Of a stretch of DNA of 19,643 bases, positions 6,651 to 13,189 are shown piece after piece; the first letter of the stretch is position 1, and each line of letters opens with the position of its first letter. Position numbers and translations under genes: made by a program. The notes beneath the pieces are model-generated. The model worked only from the letters and a program-made list of their open reading frames with translations, had not been told where the DNA came from and ran no database searches. This stretch comes from Alphaproteobacteria bacterium (lineage in GTDB: Bacteria > Pseudomonadota > Alphaproteobacteria > RF32 > CAG-239). The stretch spans positions 1-19,643 of the forward strand of contig CAAFZY010000002.1 of the NCBI GenBank assembly GCA_900767645.1, written 5' to 3'.

Positions 6651-6884
6651 TTAGTTGGTGCCGCTTTTAATACCGAAAGCACCAAATTTGCTGTTAAACT
6701 TGGAAACCTGACCGCCGGTATCAACCATACGATGAATACCAGTCCATGCCGGATGAGATTTCGGATCAATTTCCAAATTCATTTTAGCACCGGCTTTGCC
6801 CCAAGTGGTGTTAATTTTATATTCTGTTCCGTCAGTCATCACGTAAGTAATTTCGTGATAATCCGGATGAATGCCTTTTTTCAT
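6651..6884 (-). CDS. rpmE: 50S ribosomal protein L31
   Basis: The 77-residue protein starts at ATG 6884, 8 bases after GGAG; an in-frame TTG at 6902 would add six unsupported residues. It begins MKKGIHPDYHEITYVMTDGT, and TWGKAGAKMNLEIDP plus SHPAWTG follow, as in alphaproteobacterial L31. It has no Cys at all, so it is the zinc-free form that needs no zinc ligands. It is a structural protein of the large subunit near the 30S bridge. It has its own promoter and terminator. Confidence 0.96.
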   Translation of the reverse strand: MKKGIHPDYHEITYVMTDGTEYKINTTWGKAGAKMNLEIDPKSHPAWTGIHRMVDTGGQVSKFNSKFGAFGIKSGTN

Positions 6885-6925
6885 TTTTACTTCTCCAAAC
6901 AATAAACTCTGATAAAATTTAAGCC

Positions 6926-6954
6926 CTTATACCTTAATCAGTTTAAATTATCAA
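6926..6954 (-). promoter_or_regulatory. Promoter of rpmE
   Basis: Minus-strand TTGATA (complement of 6949-6954) and TATAAG (complement of 6926-6931) are 17 bases apart. Transcription would begin about 35 bases before the L31 start. The -35 box lies 16 bases beyond the stop codon of the upstream SuhB-like gene. Confidence 0.65.
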
Positions 6955-6969
6955 GAGTTTTTTTACCTT

Positions 6970-7770
6970 TTATTTAAAAATTTCAAAAACTTTTTGATTC
7001 AAGTTGAAATTTACGGCAACCAAATCGCCGGTTTTGAAAATTTCGGGTAAGCTTTCAACGCGAATGTCTTTTTGCTTAACGGCGCGAACCGAGCCGCCCG
7101 CCTCTTTAACCAACAACATGCCGGCAGCAATACTGCAAATATGGTTGTTAAGACCGATAACGGCATCGGCTTTGCCGCCGGCCATATAAGCCAAATCTTG
7201 AGCAATGCAGCCGCTGATGCGCAGGTTGCCGGTTTTTGCGGCAATTTGCGAGTGAAGCTTTGATGCCTCGGCAATGTTTTCGGCATAAGACGAAGTGGCG
7301 GAAATTAAAGCTCCGTCAAGTTCTTTTACCGCTGAAACGCGCAAACGTTCGTGGTTGCGGTAACCTTCTTTATAAGCGCCTTTGCCTTTTTCGGCAAAGA
7401 AGGTTTCGTCGCGAGCGGGGTTGTACACAACCGCGCAAATGAGAGTGCCGTTTTCAACCAAAGCGACCGAAACCGCAAAGTCAGGGTTTCCGTGGGCAAA
7501 GTTGATTAAGCCTTCAATCGGGCTGATGGCAAAATACGAATCGCCGACAACCTTATCATTGGGGGTAAACATCGGCATATCAGGCCTGATTTTAGCCAAT
7601 TCGGCCTTTAAGTTTTTTTCAATACGGCTGTATGTGCCGAAAACAAAGTTTTTGTTGCCGCGAACAGAATTTTGCAGCTGTTCAAGCTCGCTGAAATCTC
7701 TGTCCATGGAAGAGGCGGATTTTTTAACCGCGCCGACCACAGCAGTCAACAATGGGGAAATGTAAGCCAT
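6970..7770 (-). CDS. SuhB-like inositol-monophosphatase-family protein, catalytic residues lost
   Basis: The 266-residue length, the NPARDETFFAEKGKGAY block (117-133) and the LLVKEAGG block (219-226) place this in the inositol monophosphatase/SuhB family. The metal-binding motifs are altered. The canonical DP-I/L-DGTxNF reads SPIEGLINF (83-91), with Ser for the first Asp, Glu for the second and Leu for Thr. The EE-containing loop reads FTPND (68-72). The WDxAAG motif reads CSIAAG (212-217), with Ser for the metal-binding Asp. Phosphatase activity is therefore unlikely. E. coli SuhB has a non-enzymatic role in the Nus antitermination complex on rRNA operons, so a structural role is possible. 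The start ATG overlaps the efp stop (TAATG), so the two are translationally coupled. Confidence 0.85.
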   Translation of the reverse strand: MAYISPLLTAVVGAVKKSASSMDRDFSELEQLQNSVRGNKNFVFGTYSRIEKNLKAELAKIRPDMPMFTPNDKVVGDSYFAISPIEGLINFAHGNPDFAVSVALVENGTLICAVVYNPARDETFFAEKGKGAYKEGYRNHERLRVSAVKELDGALISATSSYAENIAEASKLHSQIAAKTGNLRISGCIAQDLAYMAGGKADAVIGLNNHICSIAAGMLLVKEAGGSVRAVKQKDIRVESLPEIFKTGDLVAVNFNLNQKVFEIFK

Positions 7771-8333
7771 TATTTTGCTCTTTCAACATAGTTTGCTTCA
7801 GAGGTGCCGACAACAATTTTATCGCCGGTGTTGATAAACGGAGGAACCATAACGCGCACGCCGTTATCCAAAATGGCAGGCTTGTATGATGATGCGGCGG
7901 TTTGACCTTTAACAACCGGTTCAGTTTCAGTAACGGTGCAAACAACCTGCAACGGAAGTTCAACCGAAATCGGGCGTTCGTTGATATAAGCAATGCGAAC
8001 CGGCATACCGTCAGTTAAAAACGGGCGCGAATCGCCTAAAATATCCGACGGCATGGTGAATTGTTCAAAAGTTTCGTTTTCCATAAAGGTTAAGCCGTTG
8101 GAATCTTCAAACAAAAATTGGCAGTCTTTGTCTTCAACCATCATTTTTTCAACGGTATCTTCAGTGCGGAAGCGTTCATTGGTTTTGGTGCCTTCTTCAA
8201 CGGCTTTCATCTCAACCTGCATAAAAGCGCCGCCTTTACCCGGTTTAATGTGTGAAGCTTTGGTGATGGTCCACGGTTTGCCTTTATATTCAATAACCCA
8301 ACCGATTTTGATTGATCCTGCGAGTTGTTTCAT
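7770..8333 (-). CDS. efp: Translation elongation factor P
   Basis: This 187-residue protein is of normal EF-P length and has three domains. The N-terminal loop reads KPGKGGAF, so Lys33 is at the tip that enters the peptidyl-transferase centre. This is the residue type modified by EpmA-like enzymes. The OB domains follow, with the C-terminal signature near GVRVMVPPFINTGDKIVV. EF-P rescues ribosomes stalled at polyproline. GGAG precedes ATG 8333. The stop codon overlaps the start of the SuhB-like gene, a pairing common in Alphaproteobacteria. Confidence 0.97.
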   Translation of the reverse strand: MKQLAGSIKIGWVIEYKGKPWTITKASHIKPGKGGAFMQVEMKAVEEGTKTNERFRTEDTVEKMMVEDKDCQFLFEDSNGLTFMENETFEQFTMPSDILGDSRPFLTDGMPVRIAYINERPISVELPLQVVCTVTETEPVVKGQTAASSYKPAILDNGVRVMVPPFINTGDKIVVGTSEANYVERAK

Positions 8334-8406
8334 AGTTTTATCTCCATATTTACAATTTTAAAAAGTGATTAAATTTTTCAGGTTTGAGCGCAACATACTC
8401 TAAACT

Positions 8407-8928
8407 TTAGTTTTTGGCAACAAAAATTTTATATTTTGTGTTGTCTGAAATAATATAATCGGTTTTAAAGGCGCTTAAGTCTAAATCGGCATCAACCGGA
8501 ATAAGCGCAGCTTGAATTAAAAAGAACTCTTCATACCAATCGGTTAATTCTTTAACTTTGTCTGCGCCGTCTTTCCATGCTCTGAAGGCGATAAAGTCAG
8601 GTTCGCATTCAGATACAAGCATTGCCTCATGGCGGCGGTTGCGACTTATCACGCCGATAAATTTACGCTTTAATCCTGCTGTTTGCTCCTGATAATCGGC
8701 GGCAATATTTTCAGATTTTGATAAATCAAGCAAGACGCCGTCGGCATTAAGTTGCGTGCACAACTTTGCGCTTTCGGTTAAAACTATTTTGTCTTTTACT
8801 TTAGCTTCGTCGATAAATTTCAACATAAATTCTTGCGGAAGGGCGGAACTTAAAATAAAACACTCGCACTCGGGGTTGTTTAACAGCGAATCGTCAGGTT
8901 CTGAAATTTTTATAATAAACTTTTGCAT
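8407..8928 (-). CDS. ThiE/TenI-like TIM-barrel protein, probably degenerate
   Basis: The start is ATG 8928; the frame extends to TTG 9021 but that part is Phe/Tyr-rich and has no ribosome site. The 173-residue product has the pattern of thiamine-phosphate synthase/TenI proteins: LNADGVLLDL resembles ADGVHLGQ, RRHEAMLVSECEPDFIAFR resembles the segment ending in GADYI-GP. It is shorter than typical ThiE (about 210 residues). The Asn-Asp pair that binds substrate is replaced (VLTES), and I cannot find the phosphate-binding Gly-rich ending. It may be an inactive relative. Its place between efp/suhB and the zapA region fits the alphaproteobacterial order as I recall it, in which a ThiE-like gene lies here. 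No strong Shine-Dalgarno is present (aagaag only). Confidence 0.6.
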   Translation of the reverse strand: MQKFIIKISEPDDSLLNNPECECFILSSALPQEFMLKFIDEAKVKDKIVLTESAKLCTQLNADGVLLDLSKSENIAADYQEQTAGLKRKFIGVISRNRRHEAMLVSECEPDFIAFRAWKDGADKVKELTDWYEEFFLIQAALIPVDADLDLSAFKTDYIISDNTKYKIFVAKN

Positions 8929-9020
8929 AATGTTTGATTGCTTCTTGTAAAATTTGATAAACACGTTATTATTATGCCAAACTATACAGTATCGTTTTAA
9001 AAAAAGAAAGTAAAAACTCA

Positions 9021-9284
9021 ATGGATAAGCAAAAATTAGTCCGGACGATGAAGGCGTTTGATGAAATGCAAGCCTCGCTCAAAAGTCTGACGCAAGCGCT
9101 TGAAACTAAAAAATATGCGCTTGGCCAGCAACGCGCGTCATATAAACAAAATGTTACGGAAAAAAACGCTCGTCTTGAAAATTTGAATAAAACCGTGGCG
9201 GAGGTTTTGGCTAAAACCGAGGCGGTAACCCGAAAAATTGATATGGTGTTAAACGAAGATGGCTCAGATAACAATAACAATTAA
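9021..9284 (+). CDS. Small coiled-coil protein, DUF4164-like, upstream of zapA
   Basis: The 87-residue product is one long predicted coiled coil (leucine and alanine heptads from about residue 5 to 75) with an Asn-rich end. In Alphaproteobacteria a DUF4164 coiled-coil gene is commonly found directly before zapA, and length and position fit that. Its function is not established; an accessory role in division is an inference from context. The stop lies 26 bases inside zapA, so the two are coupled. The ribosome site before ATG 9021 is weak (AAAGAAAG). Confidence 0.65.
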   Translation: MDKQKLVRTMKAFDEMQASLKSLTQALETKKYALGQQRASYKQNVTEKNARLENLNKTVAEVLAKTEAVTRKIDMVLNEDGSDNNNN

Positions 9285-9699
9285 TTCACGCGAATATGCG
9301 GTGGCTTGTGATAACGGGCAAGAAGCTTATACCATGAGCCTTGCTCGTATGCTTGATGAAAAAGCCAGAATGCTGACGGCCGGCGGCGGTCATATCAATG
9401 AAAATATGCTGCTTGCCATGGTTGGCTTGTTAATGGCAGATGAACTTTCAGAAACTAAAAAGAAGTTAGCGGCCGGAACTCCCGAGCCGATTGTGCAAAC
9501 GGTTGAAAAAATTGTTGAAAAACCGGTTGAAAAAATAGTGGAGAAAGTAATTGAAAAACCGGTGGTGCAAACGGTTGAAAAAATAGTAGAGAAACCGGTT
9601 GAGCCTGATTATTCCGCGCTTGATAATGAACTGTCCGCAATTGTGGAAAACTTGAGTATTGAGATAAAAACTCTTGCAAATCAGGTTGAAAATCTGTAA
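9259..9699 (+). CDS. zapA: Cell division protein ZapA with inserted Val-Glu-Lys repeat
   Basis: Residues 1-70 match ZapA: ITITINSREYAVACDNGQE (4-22), then helices with LARMLDEKARML and MLLAMVGLLMADEL. ZapA bundles FtsZ filaments at the Z-ring. Typical ZapA is about 100 residues; this one has 146. The extra length comes from residues 78-114, made of imperfect units of QTVEKIVEKPVEKIVEK type, visible also as DNA repeats at 9493-9605. These are followed by a C-terminal coiled coil (LDNELSAIVENLSIEIKTL). The repeat has proline about every eleven residues and could be an extended spacer. The start overlaps the upstream gene by 26 bases. The next feature is the probable 6S RNA, as in many Proteobacteria. 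Confidence 0.85.
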   Translation: MAQITITINSREYAVACDNGQEAYTMSLARMLDEKARMLTAGGGHINENMLLAMVGLLMADELSETKKKLAAGTPEPIVQTVEKIVEKPVEKIVEKVIEKPVVQTVEKIVEKPVEPDYSALDNELSAIVENLSIEIKTLANQVENL

Positions 9700-9714
9700 T
9701 ATATATTTATATTA

Positions 9715-9870
9715 AACGGGCTGTCTGTCAGGTCTTATCCGCATGATCTATCCGAGCCAACGTTATATTATTAGGGAACTGTCACTGTTCAGATCGTGGT
9801 CTGATTATATGGTGCCCACCTTGGTCAAGCGGTTCGATATGAAGTGTAATAAACGGTCAGATGGCTCTTA
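9715..9870 (+). ncRNA. ssrS: Probable 6S RNA
   Basis: This stretch of about 155 bases directly follows zapA, the classical place of ssrS. Its ends pair: GGGCTGTCTGTC (9718-9729) with ggtcagatggctc (9855-9867) makes a long closing stem with G-U pairs, and an internal hairpin TCAGA/TCTGA lies at 9790-9805. The overall rod-like layout and size suit alphaproteobacterial 6S RNA, which binds sigma-70 RNA polymerase in stationary phase. I cannot confirm the central bubble without folding. The boundary with the pilin-leader remnant at 9872 agrees with the end of the closing stem. Confidence 0.5.
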
Positions 9871-9871
9871 A

Positions 9872-10091
9872 AGCTTGCGTCTAGCGGGCACCTACTAGGG
9901 GTTTTGTCACTCGTGTAGCTATTTGTACACCACGTTCCAAAACCTCGTCGTATCTGCCTCACTATCCGCAAGCTTTTTTATGTCCCAAAACCTTGTCGTA
10001 TCTGCCTTGCTATCCGCAAGCTTTTTTGTGTTCCAAAACATTGTCGTATCTGCCTTGCTATCCGCAAGCTTGGATTATTTATATTAGTCAT
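9872..10091 (-). pseudogene. Decayed pilin-like leader with in-frame 48-bp triplication
   Basis: Read on the minus strand from ATG 10091, the DNA is clearly related to the leader of the pilin-like gene at 4937. It encodes NNPSLR, then FGT, then TRVTK, then an equivalent of TQA, in the same order, and the plus-strand similarity (ttttgtcactcgtgta and flanks) is obvious. Within it a 48-base unit is present three times. Two nonsense codons interrupt the frame (TAA after the second unit, TAG near the end). The hydrophobic pilin helix is missing, because similarity stops at about 9872, next to the 6S RNA. It is preceded by repeat copy 3. This is a dead remnant, or a short leader-only transcript. 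Confidence 0.7.
9935..10078. repeat. Three tandem 48-bp units
   Basis: Units start at 9935, 9983 and 10031, marked by ttccaaaac or tcccaaaac followed by gtcgtatctgcct and ctatccgcaagctt. The period of 48 is a multiple of three, so in the minus-strand reading the repeat adds 16 residues per unit (SLRIARQIRQ plus FGT). Units differ by a few bases, so the amplification is not very recent. Confidence 0.9.
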
Positions 10092-10185
10092 GGCTAAAAT
10101 TTCCTCAAAAAGTTAAATTTAAGAAGATTTTAGCTCGCGTTTTTTTTTTGCAATATTTACGAGTCCAAAGCTGTGCATAAGTTGT
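10092..10185 (-). repeat. Pilin-leader repeat, copy 3 (diverged)
   Basis: This copy keeps the ten-T run (10140-10149) and the block gcaatatttacgagtcc. The hairpin is diverged (arms around 10092-10109 and 10117-10135). Two of the three differing stem positions remain paired as G-U in minus-strand RNA. It precedes the decayed leader at 10091. Confidence 0.85.
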
Positions 10186-10221
10186 ATCGGCGGGGTGTGT
10201 GGCGCTAATTTCAAAAATAGC

Positions 10222-10250
10222 TTGCATAATTGCGGTCGGTCGTTTAAATT
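10222..10250 (+). promoter_or_regulatory. Possible promoter of the YmdB-like gene
   Basis: TTGCAT (10222-10227) and TAAATT (10245-10250) are 17 bases apart, about 26 bases before the start codon. The match is moderate. Confidence 0.4.
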
Positions 10251-10275
10251 GGCTGAATGTTGGAAAGGAAAAAAT

Positions 10276-11061
10276 ATGAAATTTATATATTGCGGAGATG
10301 TGGTAGGGCGTGCCGGACGCGATGCCGTGTTAAAAAATCTTCCGACTATGCGCCAAAAATATAAGCCTGACGCCGTTGTGGTTAATGCGGAAAACGCCGC
10401 CCACGGGTTTGGCGTTACTCCCGGAATCTGCCGCGAATTTTTTGCAGCCGGAGTTGATGCGATTGTAACCGGCAACCATGTTTGGAATCAAAAAGAAATT
10501 ATTCCGTTTTTGGACGACTGCCAAAAAATTATTCGTCCGCTGAATTTTCCGTTTGGCACAATAGGCCGCGGCAGTTGTGAAATTGAACTTGCCAACGGGC
10601 GTAAATTGGCGGTGGTTCAGGTTATGGGGCGCGTGTTTATGGAAGCTTTGGATTGTCCGGCGCAGGCAATGGAAAATTGGCTTAAAGCATATCGTTTAGG
10701 TGGCAATATTTCCGCCATATTGGTTGATATTCATGCTGAAGCCACGGCTGAAAAACAATCGCTCGGTTATTATTTGGACGGTAGAGTTTCTGCCGTTGCC
10801 GGAACACATACTCATGTGCCGACCTCTGACTGTCGAATTTTGCCAAACGGCACGGCTTATATTACCGATGTAGGTATGTGCGGTGATTATAATTCGGTTT
10901 TGGGGTTTGAGCCGGAAGAGCCTATACGTCGTTTGTGCCGAAAATATCCGTCAGAACGCTTAACTCCGGCCAAAGGCGAGGGAACGGTATACGGAATTTT
11001 GGTTACCACCGATGATAATACCGGATTGGCAACCGCTATTGAGCAAATTATCTGTCGTTAA
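10276..11061 (+). CDS. YmdB-type metallophosphoesterase (TIGR00282 family)
   Basis: The 261-residue product starts at ATG 10276 behind AAAGGA; the longer frame from 10195 runs into repeat sequence and lacks a ribosome site. Metal-binding motifs of the family are intact: IYCGDVVG (residues 4-11), VVNAENAAHG, VTGNHVWNQKE, DIHAEATAEK and AGTHTHVPT. Members such as B. subtilis YmdB hydrolyse 2',3'-cyclic nucleotides and affect RNA levels and biofilm fate. In Alphaproteobacteria this gene is often near zapA, 6S RNA and ygfA; ygfA is not seen here. The gene ends at a two-way terminator. Confidence 0.9.
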   Translation: MKFIYCGDVVGRAGRDAVLKNLPTMRQKYKPDAVVVNAENAAHGFGVTPGICREFFAAGVDAIVTGNHVWNQKEIIPFLDDCQKIIRPLNFPFGTIGRGSCEIELANGRKLAVVQVMGRVFMEALDCPAQAMENWLKAYRLGGNISAILVDIHAEATAEKQSLGYYLDGRVSAVAGTHTHVPTSDCRILPNGTAYITDVGMCGDYNSVLGFEPEEPIRRLCRKYPSERLTPAKGEGTVYGILVTTDDNTGLATAIEQIICR

Positions 11062-11079
11062 AAATTTTTTGAAGTATAA

Positions 11080-11112
11080 AAAATCCCCGAATCGGTAAAA
11101 TTCGGGGATTTT
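11080..11112. terminator. Bidirectional terminator
   Basis: AAAATCCCCGAA (11080-11091) pairs perfectly with TTCGGGGATTTT (11101-11112). It lies between the stop codons of the convergent YmdB-like and TolC-like genes and can serve both. Confidence 0.85.
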
Positions 11113-11125
11113 GGTTTATATGCTT

Positions 11126-13057
11126 TTAACGGTGAGGAATTTTTTCAACCTCTTTGCCGATTTCGTTTTGGTCGATATAAGCATCGTTGCATTTGCGACC
11201 GTTGCAACGTTTTAATACGGTGGCTTTACGTCCTTCGGTCATACCGCGAACGCGCAACGACGGAACATACACTTCGCGGACGGTAAGTTTGAAGGTTCCG
11301 TAACCGACGTTGCTTCCTTCATCGGTGCCATAAACCTTAATGCGGTAGACGCCGCCGTCTTTAGGCATGGCTTTACCGGTAAAGGTCATGTTTTTGTCGT
11401 TATATTTTAACCATTTCGGCAGGCGGCTGTCATCAATTAAACCTGCTCGGGTTTTAATTTCGCCTTTCCAGCCTAAGCCGTCAAATAAATCAGCCGGAAT
11501 AACAATGTGTATCGGCTCACCGGTATCAACAACCACGTCAGGAAGCTTTTTGGTTGAGGTGTTGCGGGCGTCAGAACCTGCTTTTGCACCTAAAGCGGTG
11601 ATGTCAACCGGCGGGCGTTTGGACGGAATGTTCATTAAATACGGGCGGTTGTCCGGTAAAAATTCGCCTTTGCCCCATTTTTCCATGGAAGAACGCAGAT
11701 ATAAAGCAATTTTAGACGGTTTTTCGCCAAGCATATAATAAGGCAGTGCGTCTAAGCCGATAGTGGCGTACAGATTGCCTAAAGCGTCTTGCACATCAAC
11801 ATATGATGAAAAGGCTTTAACTTCGTCTTCAATAGCGCGGGCGGCCTCAAGCTGACTCTTTTCATTTTGAGCGCCGTCGGTAATGGTAAAGTCTTCGGCA
11901 ATATTTTCAGAAGTGTTGGCAATTTCCATGTTGATTTGATAATCTTCAATAGCGGCCATATATTGCGCCCATGAAACATAAACCTGTGTCAAAATCAAAG
12001 AAGTCATTCTTTGACGGCGCAAAGTTTCAAGGGTGGAGGCGTTTTCAGATTTAACTTTTTCAATAACGCTCATACCGATTTCGCAGCCTTGTTTTGACCA
12101 TTGTTTGTTGTTTTGAGGCGTGTTTTTATATTTATTTTCATTTTCGCGGTGGAAACGGTTGATAACCATTTCTTTATCTTCGGTGGTTGAAATTAAGTCA
12201 TGAACGCGCAATTCCGGACGATTTGATAATGCAAGCCATTCTAATTGAGCAATATTGGAGCGAATTTCCGGCAGTTCAAAATTGCCGTATTGAGCGCCGA
12301 CTAACTTAAATTCGGTTGAAGGGTGAAAGCCCATTAAAGCGGCCATACGGGTTTGGGCGGTTTCAAGGTCGCGTTTTAAAGCGGCAAGGTTTTTAACCGC
12401 TTCCATGTATTTACGTTTTTTAATTAAAGATTCGCGGCTCGGCGATTTACCTTGCGCGGCAAGCTCTTTAGCGGAAGAGTTCATCTCGTCCACTTCAAGC
12501 GTTAAATACTCGCTCATTTCATCAATAACCGGCAATAAGCGTTGCGCGGTTAAAGTTTTCCAATACAGAAGGCGGGTTTCTTGCAAAATGTTATGAATAA
12601 CTTTGCGGCTTTGTTCAAAAGCAATATTAGCCTTAAAAGAAGGATCGCTGTTTTGATAGTAAACGGTTGATAAATCAAGCACATTCCACGCAACTTTCAA
12701 ATCAGGACTTAATTGCGATGAATTGTTGGTGTTTACATAACCGGCGTTGTTTAAAATTTCCTGCAATTGCGCAAATGAAGAATTTCCGGCTTTGAGCAAA
12801 GATTCCTCATAGCTTATCATACGACGGGTGTAATTGTATTTTAGCGCCAAGGCCATTGACATGTACATATCAATCGGCTTTTCAATCCGGCGCGGGGTGT
12901 TCAAATACATATTTTGCATATCGGTATCAATCCGGATTGCTCTATCCCAATCAGAGTAATAGGCCGGATTTTGTGCAGATTGCTCTGAATTGTCGCCACG
13001 CAATTGACACGATGCCAACATAAGCAAACTTGCCGCAAAACAGAAAATTTTTTTCAT
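11126..13057 (-). CDS. TolC-like outer-membrane lipoprotein with C-terminal cadherin-like domain
   Basis: The start ATG 13057 follows AAGGAA; an upstream ATG (13075) would add six residues. The 643-residue product has a lipoprotein signal with lipobox LASC (Cys17). Long helical segments follow, with the pattern of outer-membrane efflux proteins: LYWKTLTAQRLLPVIDEM, NLAALKRDLETAQTRMAALMG, SNRPELRVHDLI. Then, at about residues 505-597, comes a beta-rich unit: LPKWLKYNDKNMTFTGKAMP, GGVYRIKVYGTDEGSN and FKLTV, the pattern of dystroglycan-type cadherin-like domains. A basic, Cys-containing tail ends the protein. TolC-type proteins form the outer-membrane channel of type I secretion or efflux. The fused C-terminal domain is unusual. 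The gene is divergent from the VirB8-like gene; partner pump genes are not in this window. Confidence 0.75.
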   Translation of the reverse strand: MKKIFCFAASLLMLASCQLRGDNSEQSAQNPAYYSDWDRAIRIDTDMQNMYLNTPRRIEKPIDMYMSMALALKYNYTRRMISYEESLLKAGNSSFAQLQEILNNAGYVNTNNSSQLSPDLKVAWNVLDLSTVYYQNSDPSFKANIAFEQSRKVIHNILQETRLLYWKTLTAQRLLPVIDEMSEYLTLEVDEMNSSAKELAAQGKSPSRESLIKKRKYMEAVKNLAALKRDLETAQTRMAALMGFHPSTEFKLVGAQYGNFELPEIRSNIAQLEWLALSNRPELRVHDLISTTEDKEMVINRFHRENENKYKNTPQNNKQWSKQGCEIGMSVIEKVKSENASTLETLRRQRMTSLILTQVYVSWAQYMAAIEDYQINMEIANTSENIAEDFTITDGAQNEKSQLEAARAIEDEVKAFSSYVDVQDALGNLYATIGLDALPYYMLGEKPSKIALYLRSSMEKWGKGEFLPDNRPYLMNIPSKRPPVDITALGAKAGSDARNTSTKKLPDVVVDTGEPIHIVIPADLFDGLGWKGEIKTRAGLIDDSRLPKWLKYNDKNMTFTGKAMPKDGGVYRIKVYGTDEGSNVGYGTFKLTVREVYVPSLRVRGMTEGRKATVLKRCNGRKCNDAYIDQNEIGKEVEKIPHR

Positions 13058-13189
13058 TTTGGTTTCCTTAAACATATGTTTATAAAATTTTTATACCATT
13101 TTTTAAAAAATAACAGTATTTAATTGCTTTTATACAACTTTGATGTATAAAATAAAGCATAAATGTAAAATTGAGGTTAAAATTAGCGT

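Noticed and set aside
7004..7765. Several plus-strand ORFs opposite the SuhB-like gene
   Set aside because: They are shadows of a recognised minus-strand protein family, with no ribosome sites.
9811..9892. GGTGCCC / GGGCACC inverted repeat as a terminator or alternative end of 6S RNA
   Set aside because: The right arm lies in sequence homologous to the pilin leader, and no T run follows directly. The closing stem ending at about 9869 explains the RNA better.
9935..10078. Possible CRISPR array
   Set aside because: The three 48-bp units are directly adjacent with no spacers, and they correspond to codons of the pilin leader.
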